Assembly: GCA_029240795.1 (NCBI GenBank) | Contig: JARDZP010000020.1 | Location: forward strand, 1-41,844 | Length of the DNA stretch: 41,844 nucleotides | DNA from: Haloplasmataceae bacterium | GTDB lineage: Bacteria > Bacillota_I > Bacilli_A > Haloplasmatales > Haloplasmataceae | Direction of reading: 5' to 3' | Shown here: piece after piece, positions 23,088-31,125 of the stretch | How the letters are laid out: every line of letters starts with the position of its first letter | Position numbering within the stretch: position 1 is the first letter of the stretch | Program-made: the position numbers and the translations under genes | Notes under the pieces: model-generated | Database searches by the model: none | What the model saw: only the letters and a program-made list of their open reading frames with translations | Told to the model about the DNA's origin: nothing

Positions 23088-25277
23088 TTATTTTATAATC
23101 GTAATTGCTGGATGATTAACATCTAACTTCTTAATTCCGTGTGCAGCTGAAAAAGCAATGGTACCAATATCTCCATCGAGTTTAACCACAATACCTTCAC
23201 CAAAACGCTCGTGGATAATTTTTGACCCTGTTTTAATTTTTGAAAGGTTATTAACAGGTGCATTATAGTTCACTACTCTTTTTTCAATATTTTTAGCTTT
23301 TCGAACACCTTGAAAACTTAACAAATCCTGATCAATTTCCCCGATAAAACGCGATTCAAAATTGACACGGTAACTACCATATAGTTTACGCATTTCTGAG
23401 TTTGATATGTATAATTCGTTTTTCGCTCTCGTTACTGCAACATACATTAAGCGTCTTTCTTCTTGTATCTCTTCATTTGTTTTATCATCTCCACCAAGCG
23501 GAAATATACTTTCTTCAACTCCATATATAAAGACAACTGGAAATTCTAAACCTTTTGCGGCGTGAATTGTCATCAATTTAACCGCATTTTCTTTATGTGT
23601 TTTACGTTCTGAAGATAACGTAATATTATTTAAAACGAGACATAATTTATCAAAAGCGGTTAATGTTTTATTTGATAAAACTTCATCTTCAGTCAAATCT
23701 TCCTCTAAGTCAAGTGTTAGCGTTTTAAACTCATTTAAGTTTTCAATTCTCGCATTGGCTTCTTCGCTTTTTTCTTCTTTTAAATTTAAAAGATAGCCAG
23801 ATTCATCTAATACAATATCGATAAAATCATTAATATCTAGATCAATTAACTGTCTTTGTAAACTTTCAATGATTTCCGCAAACTGCATAAAATTATTTTT
23901 TGCACGTAAAGTTAAGCCATTTATTAGTTTACTTGCTTCAAATAAAGACAGATTACTTTCAAATGCATAGCGTTTTAGAACTTCAAGAGAGCTATCACCA
24001 ATTCCTCTTCTAGGTTCATTGACAACACGTAAATAGGCAACATCATCACTGTTATTAATAACTAATCGTAAATAAGCTACCAAGTCTTTTATTTCTTTAC
24101 GATCGAAGAAACTTACGTTTCCAACAATTTCATAATCAATTTTATATTTCATTAAAGCTTTTTCTAAGCTTAAACTCATCGCATTTGTACGATAAAGAAT
24201 CGCAATATCATTATATTGTACGTGATTATTATCACATTTTTCATTTATTTTTTGGGCAATATATTCAACTTCAATATCGCTATTTACAGCTCTGTAATAT
24301 GTCACTTGTTTATGATCGTTTTTTCGTTCAGACCATAGTTTTTTGACGTAAGTATTAGCTTCATAATTTTTTTGGATGATACAGTTCGCTACATCCAGAA
24401 TATTTTGAAATGAACGATAATTTTGTTCCAAATAAATTGTTTTTACCTTTTTTTCATCCGTTCCAAAATCTTTTGAAAAATCACGAATATTACGAATGTC
24501 AGCACCACGCCAACTATATATTGATTGATCGGAGTCACCAACTACAAAAATATTGTGGTGTTTTTTAGCTAACATACTCACTAGTTGAAATTGTGTTTTA
24601 TTTGTATCTTGATATTCATCAACTAAGATAAATTGAAATTTCTTTTGATAATATTTTAGAGTATCTTCGTCTCTTTCAAAAAGTCTAATAGTAAGCATGA
24701 TCAAATCATCAAAATCCAATGCATTTGCTTTCATTAAATCTTCCTGATATTTTTTATAGACTTGACTTAACATATCATCAAATTCATCACCAATACGTTT
24801 TTTAAATTGATCAGGAAAAATATTATCATTTTTCAAATTAGAAATCGCATGTAATGCTCGTTTAGGTGGATAATGTTTACTATCCAAATTTAAATCAGCC
24901 ATTATTCTTTTTATAGCTTGTAAACTATCATTTTCATCGTAAATTACAAAATTACTACGATACCCAATAATATCAATATCTTGTCTTAATATATGGACAC
25001 ATAAAGCATGAAACGTAGAAATATACATTTTTTTTCCGACTTCTTCGCCAATTAGATTCATCACTCTTTGTTTCATTTCTTTTGAAGCTTTATTTGTAAA
25101 TGTTATAGCTAATATATTATAAGGATTTATTTGTTTTTCGTCGATTAAATAAGCAATTCGATGTGTTAGAACTTTGGTTTTACCAGAACCAGCCCCAGCC
25201 ATTACAAGCATCGGTCCTTCATAATGTTTGACTGCTTCTAATTGCTGTGGATTTAAGTTATCTAAAATTTTTCCCAT
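23088..25277 (-). CDS. pcrA: ATP-dependent DNA helicase PcrA (UvrD/Rep family)
   Basis: A 729-residue superfamily 1A 3'-5' helicase for DNA repair, replication of rolling-circle elements and removal of RecA or stalled polymerase. Motifs: GKILDNLNPQQLEAV (Q motif), AGAGSGKTKVL, TFTNKASKEMKQR, ILVDEYQDTN, VGDSDQSIYSWRGAD, EQNYRS, MTIHAAKGLEFPVVF, and RRLMYVAVTRAK. The C-terminal Tudor-like domain (GSKIIHERFGEGIVVKLDGD) is present; it binds RNA polymerase in Bacillus. AAAGGTGA precedes the ATG at 25277; an ATG 30 bases upstream lacks a site. The usual partner genes pcrB and ligA are not beside it. Confidence 0.96.
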   Translation of the reverse strand: MGKILDNLNPQQLEAVKHYEGPMLVMAGAGSGKTKVLTHRIAYLIDEKQINPYNILAITFTNKASKEMKQRVMNLIGEEVGKKMYISTFHALCVHILRQDIDIIGYRSNFVIYDENDSLQAIKRIMADLNLDSKHYPPKRALHAISNLKNDNIFPDQFKKRIGDEFDDMLSQVYKKYQEDLMKANALDFDDLIMLTIRLFERDEDTLKYYQKKFQFILVDEYQDTNKTQFQLVSMLAKKHHNIFVVGDSDQSIYSWRGADIRNIRDFSKDFGTDEKKVKTIYLEQNYRSFQNILDVANCIIQKNYEANTYVKKLWSERKNDHKQVTYYRAVNSDIEVEYIAQKINEKCDNNHVQYNDIAILYRTNAMSLSLEKALMKYKIDYEIVGNVSFFDRKEIKDLVAYLRLVINNSDDVAYLRVVNEPRRGIGDSSLEVLKRYAFESNLSLFEASKLINGLTLRAKNNFMQFAEIIESLQRQLIDLDINDFIDIVLDESGYLLNLKEEKSEEANARIENLNEFKTLTLDLEEDLTEDEVLSNKTLTAFDKLCLVLNNITLSSERKTHKENAVKLMTIHAAKGLEFPVVFIYGVEESIFPLGGDDKTNEEIQEERRLMYVAVTRAKNELYISNSEMRKLYGSYRVNFESRFIGEIDQDLLSFQGVRKAKNIEKRVVNYNAPVNNLSKIKTGSKIIHERFGEGIVVKLDGDIGTIAFSAAHGIKKLDVNHPAITIIK

Positions 25278-25380
25278 TTTATCACCTTTTTCCATTATAC
25301 CAAACAATCGTTTGAAATAAAAGATTTATTATAACTTTAATAATTATAACAAATACTGACAAAATATTAAAGGTGATTAT

Positions 25381-26244
25381 ATGACTTATTCAAATTTCAT
25401 TCTTACAATTTATTATAACTTCGATAATATCTTAGATAAAGTACTCCATGTATTAATGATCATACTATTTGCGATGATCACATATTCCATCGTAAGGTTT
25501 ATCTTAACAAGATTATCGAGAATGACATTTAAACCGATTAAACAAACAGATTCTAACAAAAAAAGAAAAAAGACCCTTGAGAAAATAACATTAAGTTTAT
25601 GGAAGTACTTCACATATATCGTTACAATTTTAGTTATCTTTTCTTCATTAGGTATTGATATTCAAACCATTGTGGCTGGAGCTGGAGTTCTAGGTGTTAT
25701 ATTCGCAGTAGGTAGTCAAGAACTATTATCAGACTTTTTTGAAGGTCTATTTAATGTTTTTGAAGACAATTTATCAGTAGGTGATTATGTGACAATTGAT
25801 AATGTTGAAGGACATATTGTTGATATAGGGCTAAGAACCGTTAAAATAAAAAGTTTTACCGGAGAAGTTCACATCATACCTAACTCTAAAATTGGTCATT
25901 TTATCAATTATTCTCTCGACAATGGTAAAGCACTTGTTGATATAAGAATTGATTATGATGTTAATTTATATGACGCTATAGCGGCGATCAATAAATCATT
26001 AATGATTATTAGAAAAAGTAATGCCAATATTCTAACGGATCCCATCATTCAAGGGGTAAATAAACTGGATACAATAGGTTATGAAATTAGAATTATATGT
26101 GAGACAATTAAAGAAACCCATTGGAATGTTCAGCGTTATATGCGCGGTGAATTAATGAAAACATTTAAAGAAAATAATATTAAAATTGGTGTTAATCAAA
26201 TTATTATTAAAGATGGTAATATTTTGAGTAATAAAAATAGTTAA
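25381..26244 (+). CDS. Small-conductance mechanosensitive channel, MscS family
   Basis: A 287-residue channel expected to open at high membrane tension and release osmolytes during hypo-osmotic shock. Three membrane helices: about 22-42, 71-88 and the pore helix about 92-118 (TIVAGAGVLGVIFAVGSQEL), rich in Gly and Ala as in TM3 of MscS. The beta domain follows with FFEGLFNVFEDNLSVGDYVT, then GHIVDIGLRTVKIKSFTGEV, then HIIPNSKI. The length and layout resemble YkuT/MscS of Bacilli. AAAGGTGATT precedes the ATG. It is divergent from pcrA. Confidence 0.9.
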   Translation: MTYSNFILTIYYNFDNILDKVLHVLMIILFAMITYSIVRFILTRLSRMTFKPIKQTDSNKKRKKTLEKITLSLWKYFTYIVTILVIFSSLGIDIQTIVAGAGVLGVIFAVGSQELLSDFFEGLFNVFEDNLSVGDYVTIDNVEGHIVDIGLRTVKIKSFTGEVHIIPNSKIGHFINYSLDNGKALVDIRIDYDVNLYDAIAAINKSLMIIRKSNANILTDPIIQGVNKLDTIGYEIRIICETIKETHWNVQRYMRGELMKTFKENNIKIGVNQIIIKDGNILSNKNS

Positions 26245-26250
26245 TTAAAT

Positions 26251-26277
26251 AAAAAATACCTTACATGAGTAAAGTAT
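26251..26277 (-). terminator. Minus-strand terminator, family shared with the small-protein locus
   Basis: ATACTTTAC / GTAAGGTAT stem (one G-U) followed by a U-tract on the minus strand. A near copy ends the intact small-protein gene (26581-26608). A degraded third copy lies at about 26311-26335. Confidence 0.65.
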
Positions 26278-26355
26278 ATAAACTAGGTTAACATTCAATT
26301 TTTCTATTTTTAGTATCATTTACTAAAGTAAAGCATATAAATATACAAACAAAAT

Positions 26356-26498
26356 TAATTGAAATAATATTCATATTCTTGATGATTATTATCTTTAAAA
26401 TCATTAATTTGACCACAAAGAGTGAGAGTCTGGTCATCAGTTCCTGAAATAAATACACAAAAGTCAAAAAACATGCTCAGTCAAACAATGAATTTCAT
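26356..26498 (-). pseudogene. Broken paralogue of the 48-residue membrane protein
   Basis: Aligned with the intact gene at 26627-26773. A good ribosome site (GGGAGG) and ATG are kept, then MKFIV, a TGA stop at codon 6, and a one-base frame change near codon 13. After the shift it reads CVFISGTDDQ (intact copy: CVLISSTDYQ) and ends NNHQEYEYYFN. The flanking leader hairpin and terminator are also recognisable. So this is a tandem duplicate that has lost coding ability. Confidence 0.65.
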
Positions 26499-26527
26499 CT
26501 GTTAACCTCCCAACTAATATAATGTTT

Positions 26528-26571
26528 AATGTCAAAAAAGCTTCCCATTTTTAAAAGTCTTTTTTGGCATT
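26528..26571. repeat. Leader hairpin of the broken copy
   Basis: Arms AATGTCAAAAAAG / CTTTTTTGGCATT (13 bp, one G-U). It lies 30 nt before the broken copy's start. The intact copy has a related hairpin 31 nt before its start. Confidence 0.5.
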
Positions 26572-26580
26572 TTTTATAAT

Positions 26581-26608
26581 AAAAATATACCTTACAATAG
26601 TAAAGTAT
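26581..26608 (-). terminator. Terminator of the 48-residue protein gene
   Basis: ATACTTTAC / GTAAGGTAT stem with a 4-nt loop, then a U-tract (A-run 26581-26585) on the minus strand. Confidence 0.7.
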
Positions 26609-26626
26609 ATAAATATACAAACAAAA

Positions 26627-26773
26627 TTAAATTGAATGATAATCTACTTCTTGATTATTAACACTTTTTTCTTTTAGATCATCTGAGCCAAATTGAGTGA
26701 AAATTTGGTAATCAGTACTTGAAATAAGTACACAAACAAAAAATAATAAACCTAATAACGCGATAAACCACAT
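26627..26773 (-). CDS. 48-residue single-pass membrane protein (hypothetical)
   Basis: A small gene with a strong AGGAGG site 8 bases before ATG. The protein starts MWFIALLGLLFFVCVLISS (one membrane helix, about 2-18) and continues with a polar tail, TDYQIFTQFGSDDLKEKSVN, ending NQEVDYHSI. It has its own promoter (26861-26890), a leader hairpin and a terminator, so it is a complete transcription unit. A broken tandem copy lies immediately downstream. The family is not recognised. Possibilities are a small regulatory membrane protein or a toxin-like peptide; the sequence does not decide. Confidence 0.7.
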   Translation of the reverse strand: MWFIALLGLLFFVCVLISSTDYQIFTQFGSDDLKEKSVNNQEVDYHSI

Positions 26774-26803
26774 AATATCAACCTCCTACAAATTATATTG
26801 AGT

Positions 26804-26844
26804 ATTGTCTAAAAAGATTCCAATTCTAACCTTTTTTTGACAAT
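26804..26844. repeat. Leader hairpin of the intact small-protein gene
   Basis: ATTGTC and GACAAT ends plus A5/T5 inner arms pair across the leader, 31 nt before the start codon. It is the counterpart of 26528-26571. Confidence 0.5.
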
Positions 26845-26860
26845 TAGTCATACCTCATAT

Positions 26861-26890
26861 AATATACAGTATATGTAAAATTTGTTACAA
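26861..26890 (-). promoter_or_regulatory. Probable promoter of the 48-residue protein gene
   Basis: Minus-strand TTGTAA (26885-26890), 18-bp spacer, TATATT (26861-26866). Confidence 0.45.
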
Positions 26891-26922
26891 AATTTAAAAT
26901 GATTTAATGAATAATAAAAGCA

Positions 26923-26952
26923 AAAAAATAGTCGCACATGCGACTATTTTTT
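26923..26952. terminator. Bidirectional terminator
   Basis: Perfect 14-bp arms AAAAAATAGTCGCA / TGCGACTATTTTTT with a 2-nt loop. It probably ends the transcript of the YwaF-like gene, whose stop is 157 bp away. I see nothing else in 26953-27108. Confidence 0.8.
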
Positions 26953-27108
26953 AATGATTATTTATGAGTTACTCACTATTTAAACAAAATCATATTTGAA
27001 TTAGTTTAACACTTTCAATCATTGCTTCACTAAAACGATAATTTTCAGAACAATAATTACAAATCCACACAATGCATAATGGTAGTGCCGATATCTATCT
27101 CTCACCTA

Positions 27109-27804
27109 TTAAGCAGCCGATTTAAGATGAGTTGCTTTTTTCACTTTTATATCTTTAATAAAATAAGGCAAATAGGATAAGAAAAAGAGAATCAAGACTA
27201 GACTAGCCATTATTACCGTTGATAAGAATAAGTAGTTAGCCCCTTCAATATTATTATTAACGTAAATCGCTATGATTGCAAGAATCAACAGAGCGACAAA
27301 CGCTCTAAGAAATGATTTCCAAGTGGGTCTAAATTTATAGATAAAAATCATATAAAAAACTGCGATAAAGATAAAAGTATGTTCTATCCAAAATTGGTAA
27401 AACCGAAAACGCTCTGGTCCGGTACTTACAATTACCGCTGGTGTAATTAAGGCATTAGATGATCCTGCGATTACCCAAAAGTAAGTGATGTCAAATAAAA
27501 ATTTACTTTCACTTAAAATCATAAAGGCACAGAAAATTGCCGCCCACCCACAAATAGTGATCGGTAAATGATCTCTGATTGTAGTTCCAGTATACATCTT
27601 TTGCCAAAAATAAGACATATCAGCGATGATTAACGTAAACGCCATGACCAATCTGATATTCTTTTCATATTTAAAGTTCCTTATTTGATCTTGGTATTTG
27701 TAAAGTAGATAGATCACTAAAAACATTAAAATTAATGGTGTAAAATGTGCCATTGAAAAATATTTAAATTCCCCTGCTTCTCCTAGTTTAAAAAATGCTC
27801 TCAT
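27109..27804 (-). CDS. YwaF-like integral membrane protein (TIGR02206 family)
   Basis: A 231-residue membrane protein with about seven helices. It shows features of the TIGR02206/YwaF family: the N-terminal FSMAHFTPLILMFLVIYLLY; HLPITICGWAAIFCAFMIL; FWVIAGSSNALITPAV; and the GPERFRFYQFWIEHTFIFIA segment. The function of the family is not known. ATGGAGGAAAG precedes the start. The C terminus is short and basic. It lies downstream of glnS, which has its own terminator, so it is probably transcribed separately. Confidence 0.75.
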   Translation of the reverse strand: MRAFFKLGEAGEFKYFSMAHFTPLILMFLVIYLLYKYQDQIRNFKYEKNIRLVMAFTLIIADMSYFWQKMYTGTTIRDHLPITICGWAAIFCAFMILSESKFLFDITYFWVIAGSSNALITPAVIVSTGPERFRFYQFWIEHTFIFIAVFYMIFIYKFRPTWKSFLRAFVALLILAIIAIYVNNNIEGANYLFLSTVIMASLVLILFFLSYLPYFIKDIKVKKATHLKSAA

Positions 27805-27863
27805 AACTTTCCTCCATATTCAATATGGTAATATTTTACAAGTTTTTTACAAAAAATGCAAAT

Positions 27864-27893
27864 AAAAAAAGTGGCAATTATATAATTGTCACT
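27864..27893 (-). terminator. Terminator of glnS
   Basis: AGTGGCAATTA / TAATTGTCACT arms with one G-U pair. The A-run at 27864-27870 is the U-tract on the minus strand. Confidence 0.82.
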
Positions 27894-27903
27894 CTTAAAA
27901 TAA

Positions 27904-29559
27904 CTATTCCACTTTAAATGAACTTTTTAATGGCACGATGCGATTAAATACTACCTTACCATTTTTTGTATATTTAGGATCGGCGTTAAAATAGCCATGA
28001 CGAGTAAATTGATATTTATCATGTGGTTTAGCATCTTTCATATTTTCTTCTAAGAAACCATAGTGGATATCAATTGAATTTGGATTTAATTTTTCATTAA
28101 CAGGTAAATCTTTTGTTTCTTCATTTTCAATTGTTAAATGATCATATAATCTAAATTCAGCTGGTACATTCAATGTTCCATCAACCCAATGTATTGTACC
28201 TTTTACTTTACGAGCTGTAAATCCTGAGCCTGATTTGGTTTCAGGATCATATGTTGCATGAACTTCGATTACTTTACCAAACTCGTCTTTTAAAACATCA
28301 GTACATTTAATAAAATAAGCGTGAGCCAAACGAACTTCATTACCTGGGTAAAGACGATGGTATTTAGGAACAGGTACTTCCATAAAATCATCTTGTTCTA
28401 TGTATACAACTCTAGAGAATGGGATTTTTCTCGAACCCATTTCAGGAGCTTCTTTATTAATTTCTTCATCAAGCCATTCAACTTGATTTTCAGGATAGTT
28501 CGTAATAACGACCTTTAATGGATCTAATACCGCCATCGTTCTAGGTGCTTTTAATTTTAAATCTTCACGAATAAAATGTTCTAGTTGAGCGTATTCTACT
28601 AAACCATTCGTTTTACTAATACCTGTTGAGAAAACAAAGTTTTTCAAAGCTTCAGGAGTGTAACCCCGTCTACGTAAACCTGAAATTGTCGCAATTCTTG
28701 GATCATCCCAACCATCGACTAATTTATCTTCAACTAGTTTTCTTAAATTTCGTTTAGAAAGAATGACATTAGTGATTAATAGTTTACCAAACTCGATTTG
28801 TTGCGGTTTTGCAGACATTTCACATTCACGCACTACCCAATCATAAAGTGGGCGGTGAGCTTCAAATTCTAATGAGCAAAGTGAATGAGTGATGCCTTCT
28901 ATCGCATCTTCTAATGGATGAGCAAAGTCATACATCGGATATATACACCATTTATCACCTGTATTGTGGTGTTCTCTATATGCAATACGATAAATAACTG
29001 GGTCACGCATATTTATATTAGGATCTGCCATATCAATTTTAGCTCTTAAAACTTTAGAGCCTTCAAGGAATGCTTTGTTTTTCATTTTTTCAAATAATTC
29101 AAAATTCTCTTCAACACTACGATCACGATATGGAGAATTTATCCCAGGTTCTGTTAATGTACCACGTTTGCTACTGATTTGTTCTGCACTTTGATCATCA
29201 ACATAAGCTAAACCTTTTCTAATTAATAATACCGCACGATTATACATTTCATCAAAATAATCAGATGCCCAAAATAGATTATCCCAAGGATATAACCATT
29301 TTACATCTTCTTTAATTGAATTAACAAACTCAACTTCTTCTTTAGCGGGATTTGTATCATCAAATCTTAAATTTGTTTTTCCACCAAACATATTTGCTAA
29401 TTCATTATTAATTGTAATTGCGCGAACATGACCAATATGTAAATAGCCATTTGGTTCAGGTGGAAATCGCGTAATAATTTCTTTAAGTTTACCAGAATTT
29501 ATATCATTTTCCATAATGTTTTTAATAAAATTCGAAGTAAACGCTGATTTATCTTCCAT
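27904..29559 (-). CDS. glnS: Glutaminyl-tRNA synthetase
   Basis: Charges tRNA-Gln directly with glutamine. 551 residues. The class I HIGH motif is in [19 protein letters not shown] near residue 35. [20 protein letters not shown] is typical of GlnRS/Glu[30 protein letters not shown] contains the amino-acid pocket residues. The KMSKS-like loop is [25 protein letters not shown]. The two-barrel anticodon domain follows ([16 protein letters not shown]). GGAGGCGA precedes the ATG at 29559; an ATG 24 bases upstream has none. Most Bacillota lack this enzyme and make Gln-tRNA through GatCAB, so this is notable and may reflect ancient transfer. Confidence 0.95.
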   Translation of the reverse strand: MEDKSAFTSNFIKNIMENDINSGKLKEIITRFPPEPNGYLHIGHVRAITINNELANMFGGKTNLRFDDTNPAKEEVEFVNSIKEDVKWLYPWDNLFWASDYFDEMYNRAVLLIRKGLAYVDDQSAEQISSKRGTLTEPGINSPYRDRSVEENFELFEKMKNKAFLEGSKVLRAKIDMADPNINMRDPVIYRIAYREHHNTGDKWCIYPMYDFAHPLEDAIEGITHSLCSLEFEAHRPLYDWVVRECEMSAKPQQIEFGKLLITNVILSKRNLRKLVEDKLVDGWDDPRIATISGLRRRGYTPEALKNFVFSTGISKTNGLVEYAQLEHFIREDLKLKAPRTMAVLDPLKVVITNYPENQVEWLDEEINKEAPEMGSRKIPFSRVVYIEQDDFMEVPVPKYHRLYPGNEVRLAHAYFIKCTDVLKDEFGKVIEVHATYDPETKSGSGFTARKVKGTIHWVDGTLNVPAEFRLYDHLTIENEETKDLPVNEKLNPNSIDIHYGFLEENMKDAKPHDKYQFTRHGYFNADPKYTKNGKVVFNRIVPLKSSFKVE

Positions 29560-29625
29560 GTTGTCGCCTCCAAAATATTCCATTAGTAAATTATAACATA
29601 AGTATTTTTAAAATAAAATATTAAA

Positions 29626-30279
29626 TTAGATAATCGTATGTTTAAAATCAACGCCATCAGCATATTGTTGATATAAATCAATACAGATCTTGATATCATT
29701 TTGTAATTCAGTCATGCCATTAAAAGAAATCATAAATACTAATACCTTTGTAGTTTCTAAAGTAATCATAGATCGCATCGTATCACTTGTCGTTGAACCA
29801 AATGGACCCATTTCATCACTATAGATGGGGATATTTTCAATATTGATAATTCCTCTACCAATACCTTCATAGATTTCATTTTTGCCTATTTTAATATCGA
29901 TATCACCCTGTATTTTGTCTAAATCAAGTACTGCTACTGATTTTTTTGTTTTAAGCGATAAAACATTACCTAAATCAACTACATTATTAATTCGGTATAA
30001 ACGATTGTTTTTCACGATTCTTCGATATAATGATTCAACAGCTAAACGATAACGACTTGGATCTTTACCTAAAAGTCGATACCCATCACGAGCGCACTTG
30101 ATATTAGGTATTTCTAATACATCACTTAAAGAATATTTAGTTCTTATTTCTGATTCTGTTTCTTCAATTAACAAGTCTAAATCATTATTTTGAAAAACCT
30201 TAGCATTAAATTCGATCACTCCAATTTTAAATAAAGGTATTCTTTTTAGTAATTCTTCATTTATTACTATTTTCTTCAC
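29626..30279 (-). CDS. B3/B4 domain-containing protein (PheRS beta-like, COG3382)
   Basis: A 217-residue soluble protein with the B3/B4 domain otherwise found in the phenylalanyl-tRNA synthetase beta chain. Recognisable segments: CARDGYRLLGKDPSRYRLAVESLYRR, then LYRINNVVDLGNVLSLKTKKSVAVLD, then GPFGSTTSDTMRSMIT. The stand-alone family is often suggested to act in tRNA quality control or editing, which is unproven. The start is GTG at 30277-30279 with AAAGGTGA upstream. It lies between a membrane protein (24 bp upstream) and glnS (66 bp downstream), so co-expression with a tRNA synthetase is plausible. Confidence 0.85.
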   Translation of the reverse strand: MKKIVINEELLKRIPLFKIGVIEFNAKVFQNNDLDLLIEETESEIRTKYSLSDVLEIPNIKCARDGYRLLGKDPSRYRLAVESLYRRIVKNNRLYRINNVVDLGNVLSLKTKKSVAVLDLDKIQGDIDIKIGKNEIYEGIGRGIINIENIPIYSDEMGPFGSTTSDTMRSMITLETTKVLVFMISFNGMTELQNDIKICIDLYQQYADGVDFKHTII

Positions 30280-30303
30280 TTTATCACCTTTTATAATTAT
30301 TCT

Positions 30304-31125
30304 TTATAAATTCATATAAGAAATACCAAGAATGATAATTAATCCTAAAACAATGAGTTTAAAAAAGAATGCGACAATTAGGATTACATAATAGTTTTTA
30401 GAAAACTGGGATAACTTATCCGAAATATAAAATCGATATTTCTCTAGTCTTGTTAACACAAATTGTGGATCGTAAATTTTCTTTAATTTAAATGGTTGTT
30501 TATAAGAATTTATATTTACATATTTAAACAAATGGCTTTTAAGCTCTTTATGTTGCAGGTTAAAGTTCCTTTTAATATCTTTAAATTCTTGATAAATGAA
30601 TTTTTTACTTCCATTACCAACAAATCGGAACGCTTCAATATATGATTTAATAAGAATCATATATAAACAAGCTATTAAGGTAAAATAAATCAAACCTATT
30701 AATATATTATTATATAGTGGGCGATATAATAATTGCTTAATTTTAGTTGAATTAAATAAATTTACTTGAATCATAATTCCAAGCACACAAATAAATGCAA
30801 AAGCATAAATACTTGCAAAATCAAATTTCTTTACTTTTTTCTTTTTTACACTTTCAGTTCTATTTAGTAAATCTTCTTTTTGACTATTTAATTTCGCTTT
30901 AAAGTCTTTATCCCAAAATTTAAGAATATCTTTTAAGATACTTCGACGATTAAACTTTGAAACATTTTTATCTTTTAAAAACTCACCTAAGACTTTAGTA
31001 CCATTTAGTTTTTTATGTTCAAAGGTGATTTGTTCAACTGTGTTGACGGAAATCTGAGTTTCTTCATAAAAATAAGGATTATAATTGACAATTACTTTTA
31101 AGTTACTCAATTCATTATTAAACAT
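30304..31125 (-). CDS. Four-helix membrane protein of unknown function
   Basis: About 273 residues. A polar, basic N-terminal third (about 1-100) is followed by two membrane helices (about 103-123 and 137-159), a cytoplasmic region of about 70 residues and a final helix pair near the C terminus (about 245-270). I do not recognise the family. The ATG at 31125 overlaps the stop of the CvpA-like gene by 8 bases (ATGTTTAA) and has GTGGTGA upstream; a TTG 18 bases further up is in frame but less likely. The overlap implies coupled translation and a shared role with the CvpA-like membrane protein. Confidence 0.7.
   Translation of the reverse strand: MFNNELSNLKVIVNYNPYFYEETQISVNTVEQITFEHKKLNGTKVLGEFLKDKNVSKFNRRSILKDILKFWDKDFKAKLNSQKEDLLNRTESVKKKKVKKFDFASIYAFAFICVLGIMIQVNLFNSTKIKQLLYRPLYNNILIGLIYFTLIACLYMILIKSYIEAFRFVGNGSKKFIYQEFKDIKRNFNLQHKELKSHLFKYVNINSYKQPFKLKKIYDPQFVLTRLEKYRFYISDKLSQFSKNYYVILIVAFFFKLIVLGLIIILGISYMNL

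Noticed and set aside
23088-25277. A -10-like TATAAT at about 25292-25297 as the pcrA promoter
   Set aside because: No convincing -35 was found at proper spacing, and the transcript would start almost on the ribosome site, so it was not listed.
26251-26890. CRISPR-like or satellite repeat explanation for the repeated blocks
   Set aside because: The blocks are two gene-length copies with promoter, gene and terminator; there are no short regular repeats with spacers.
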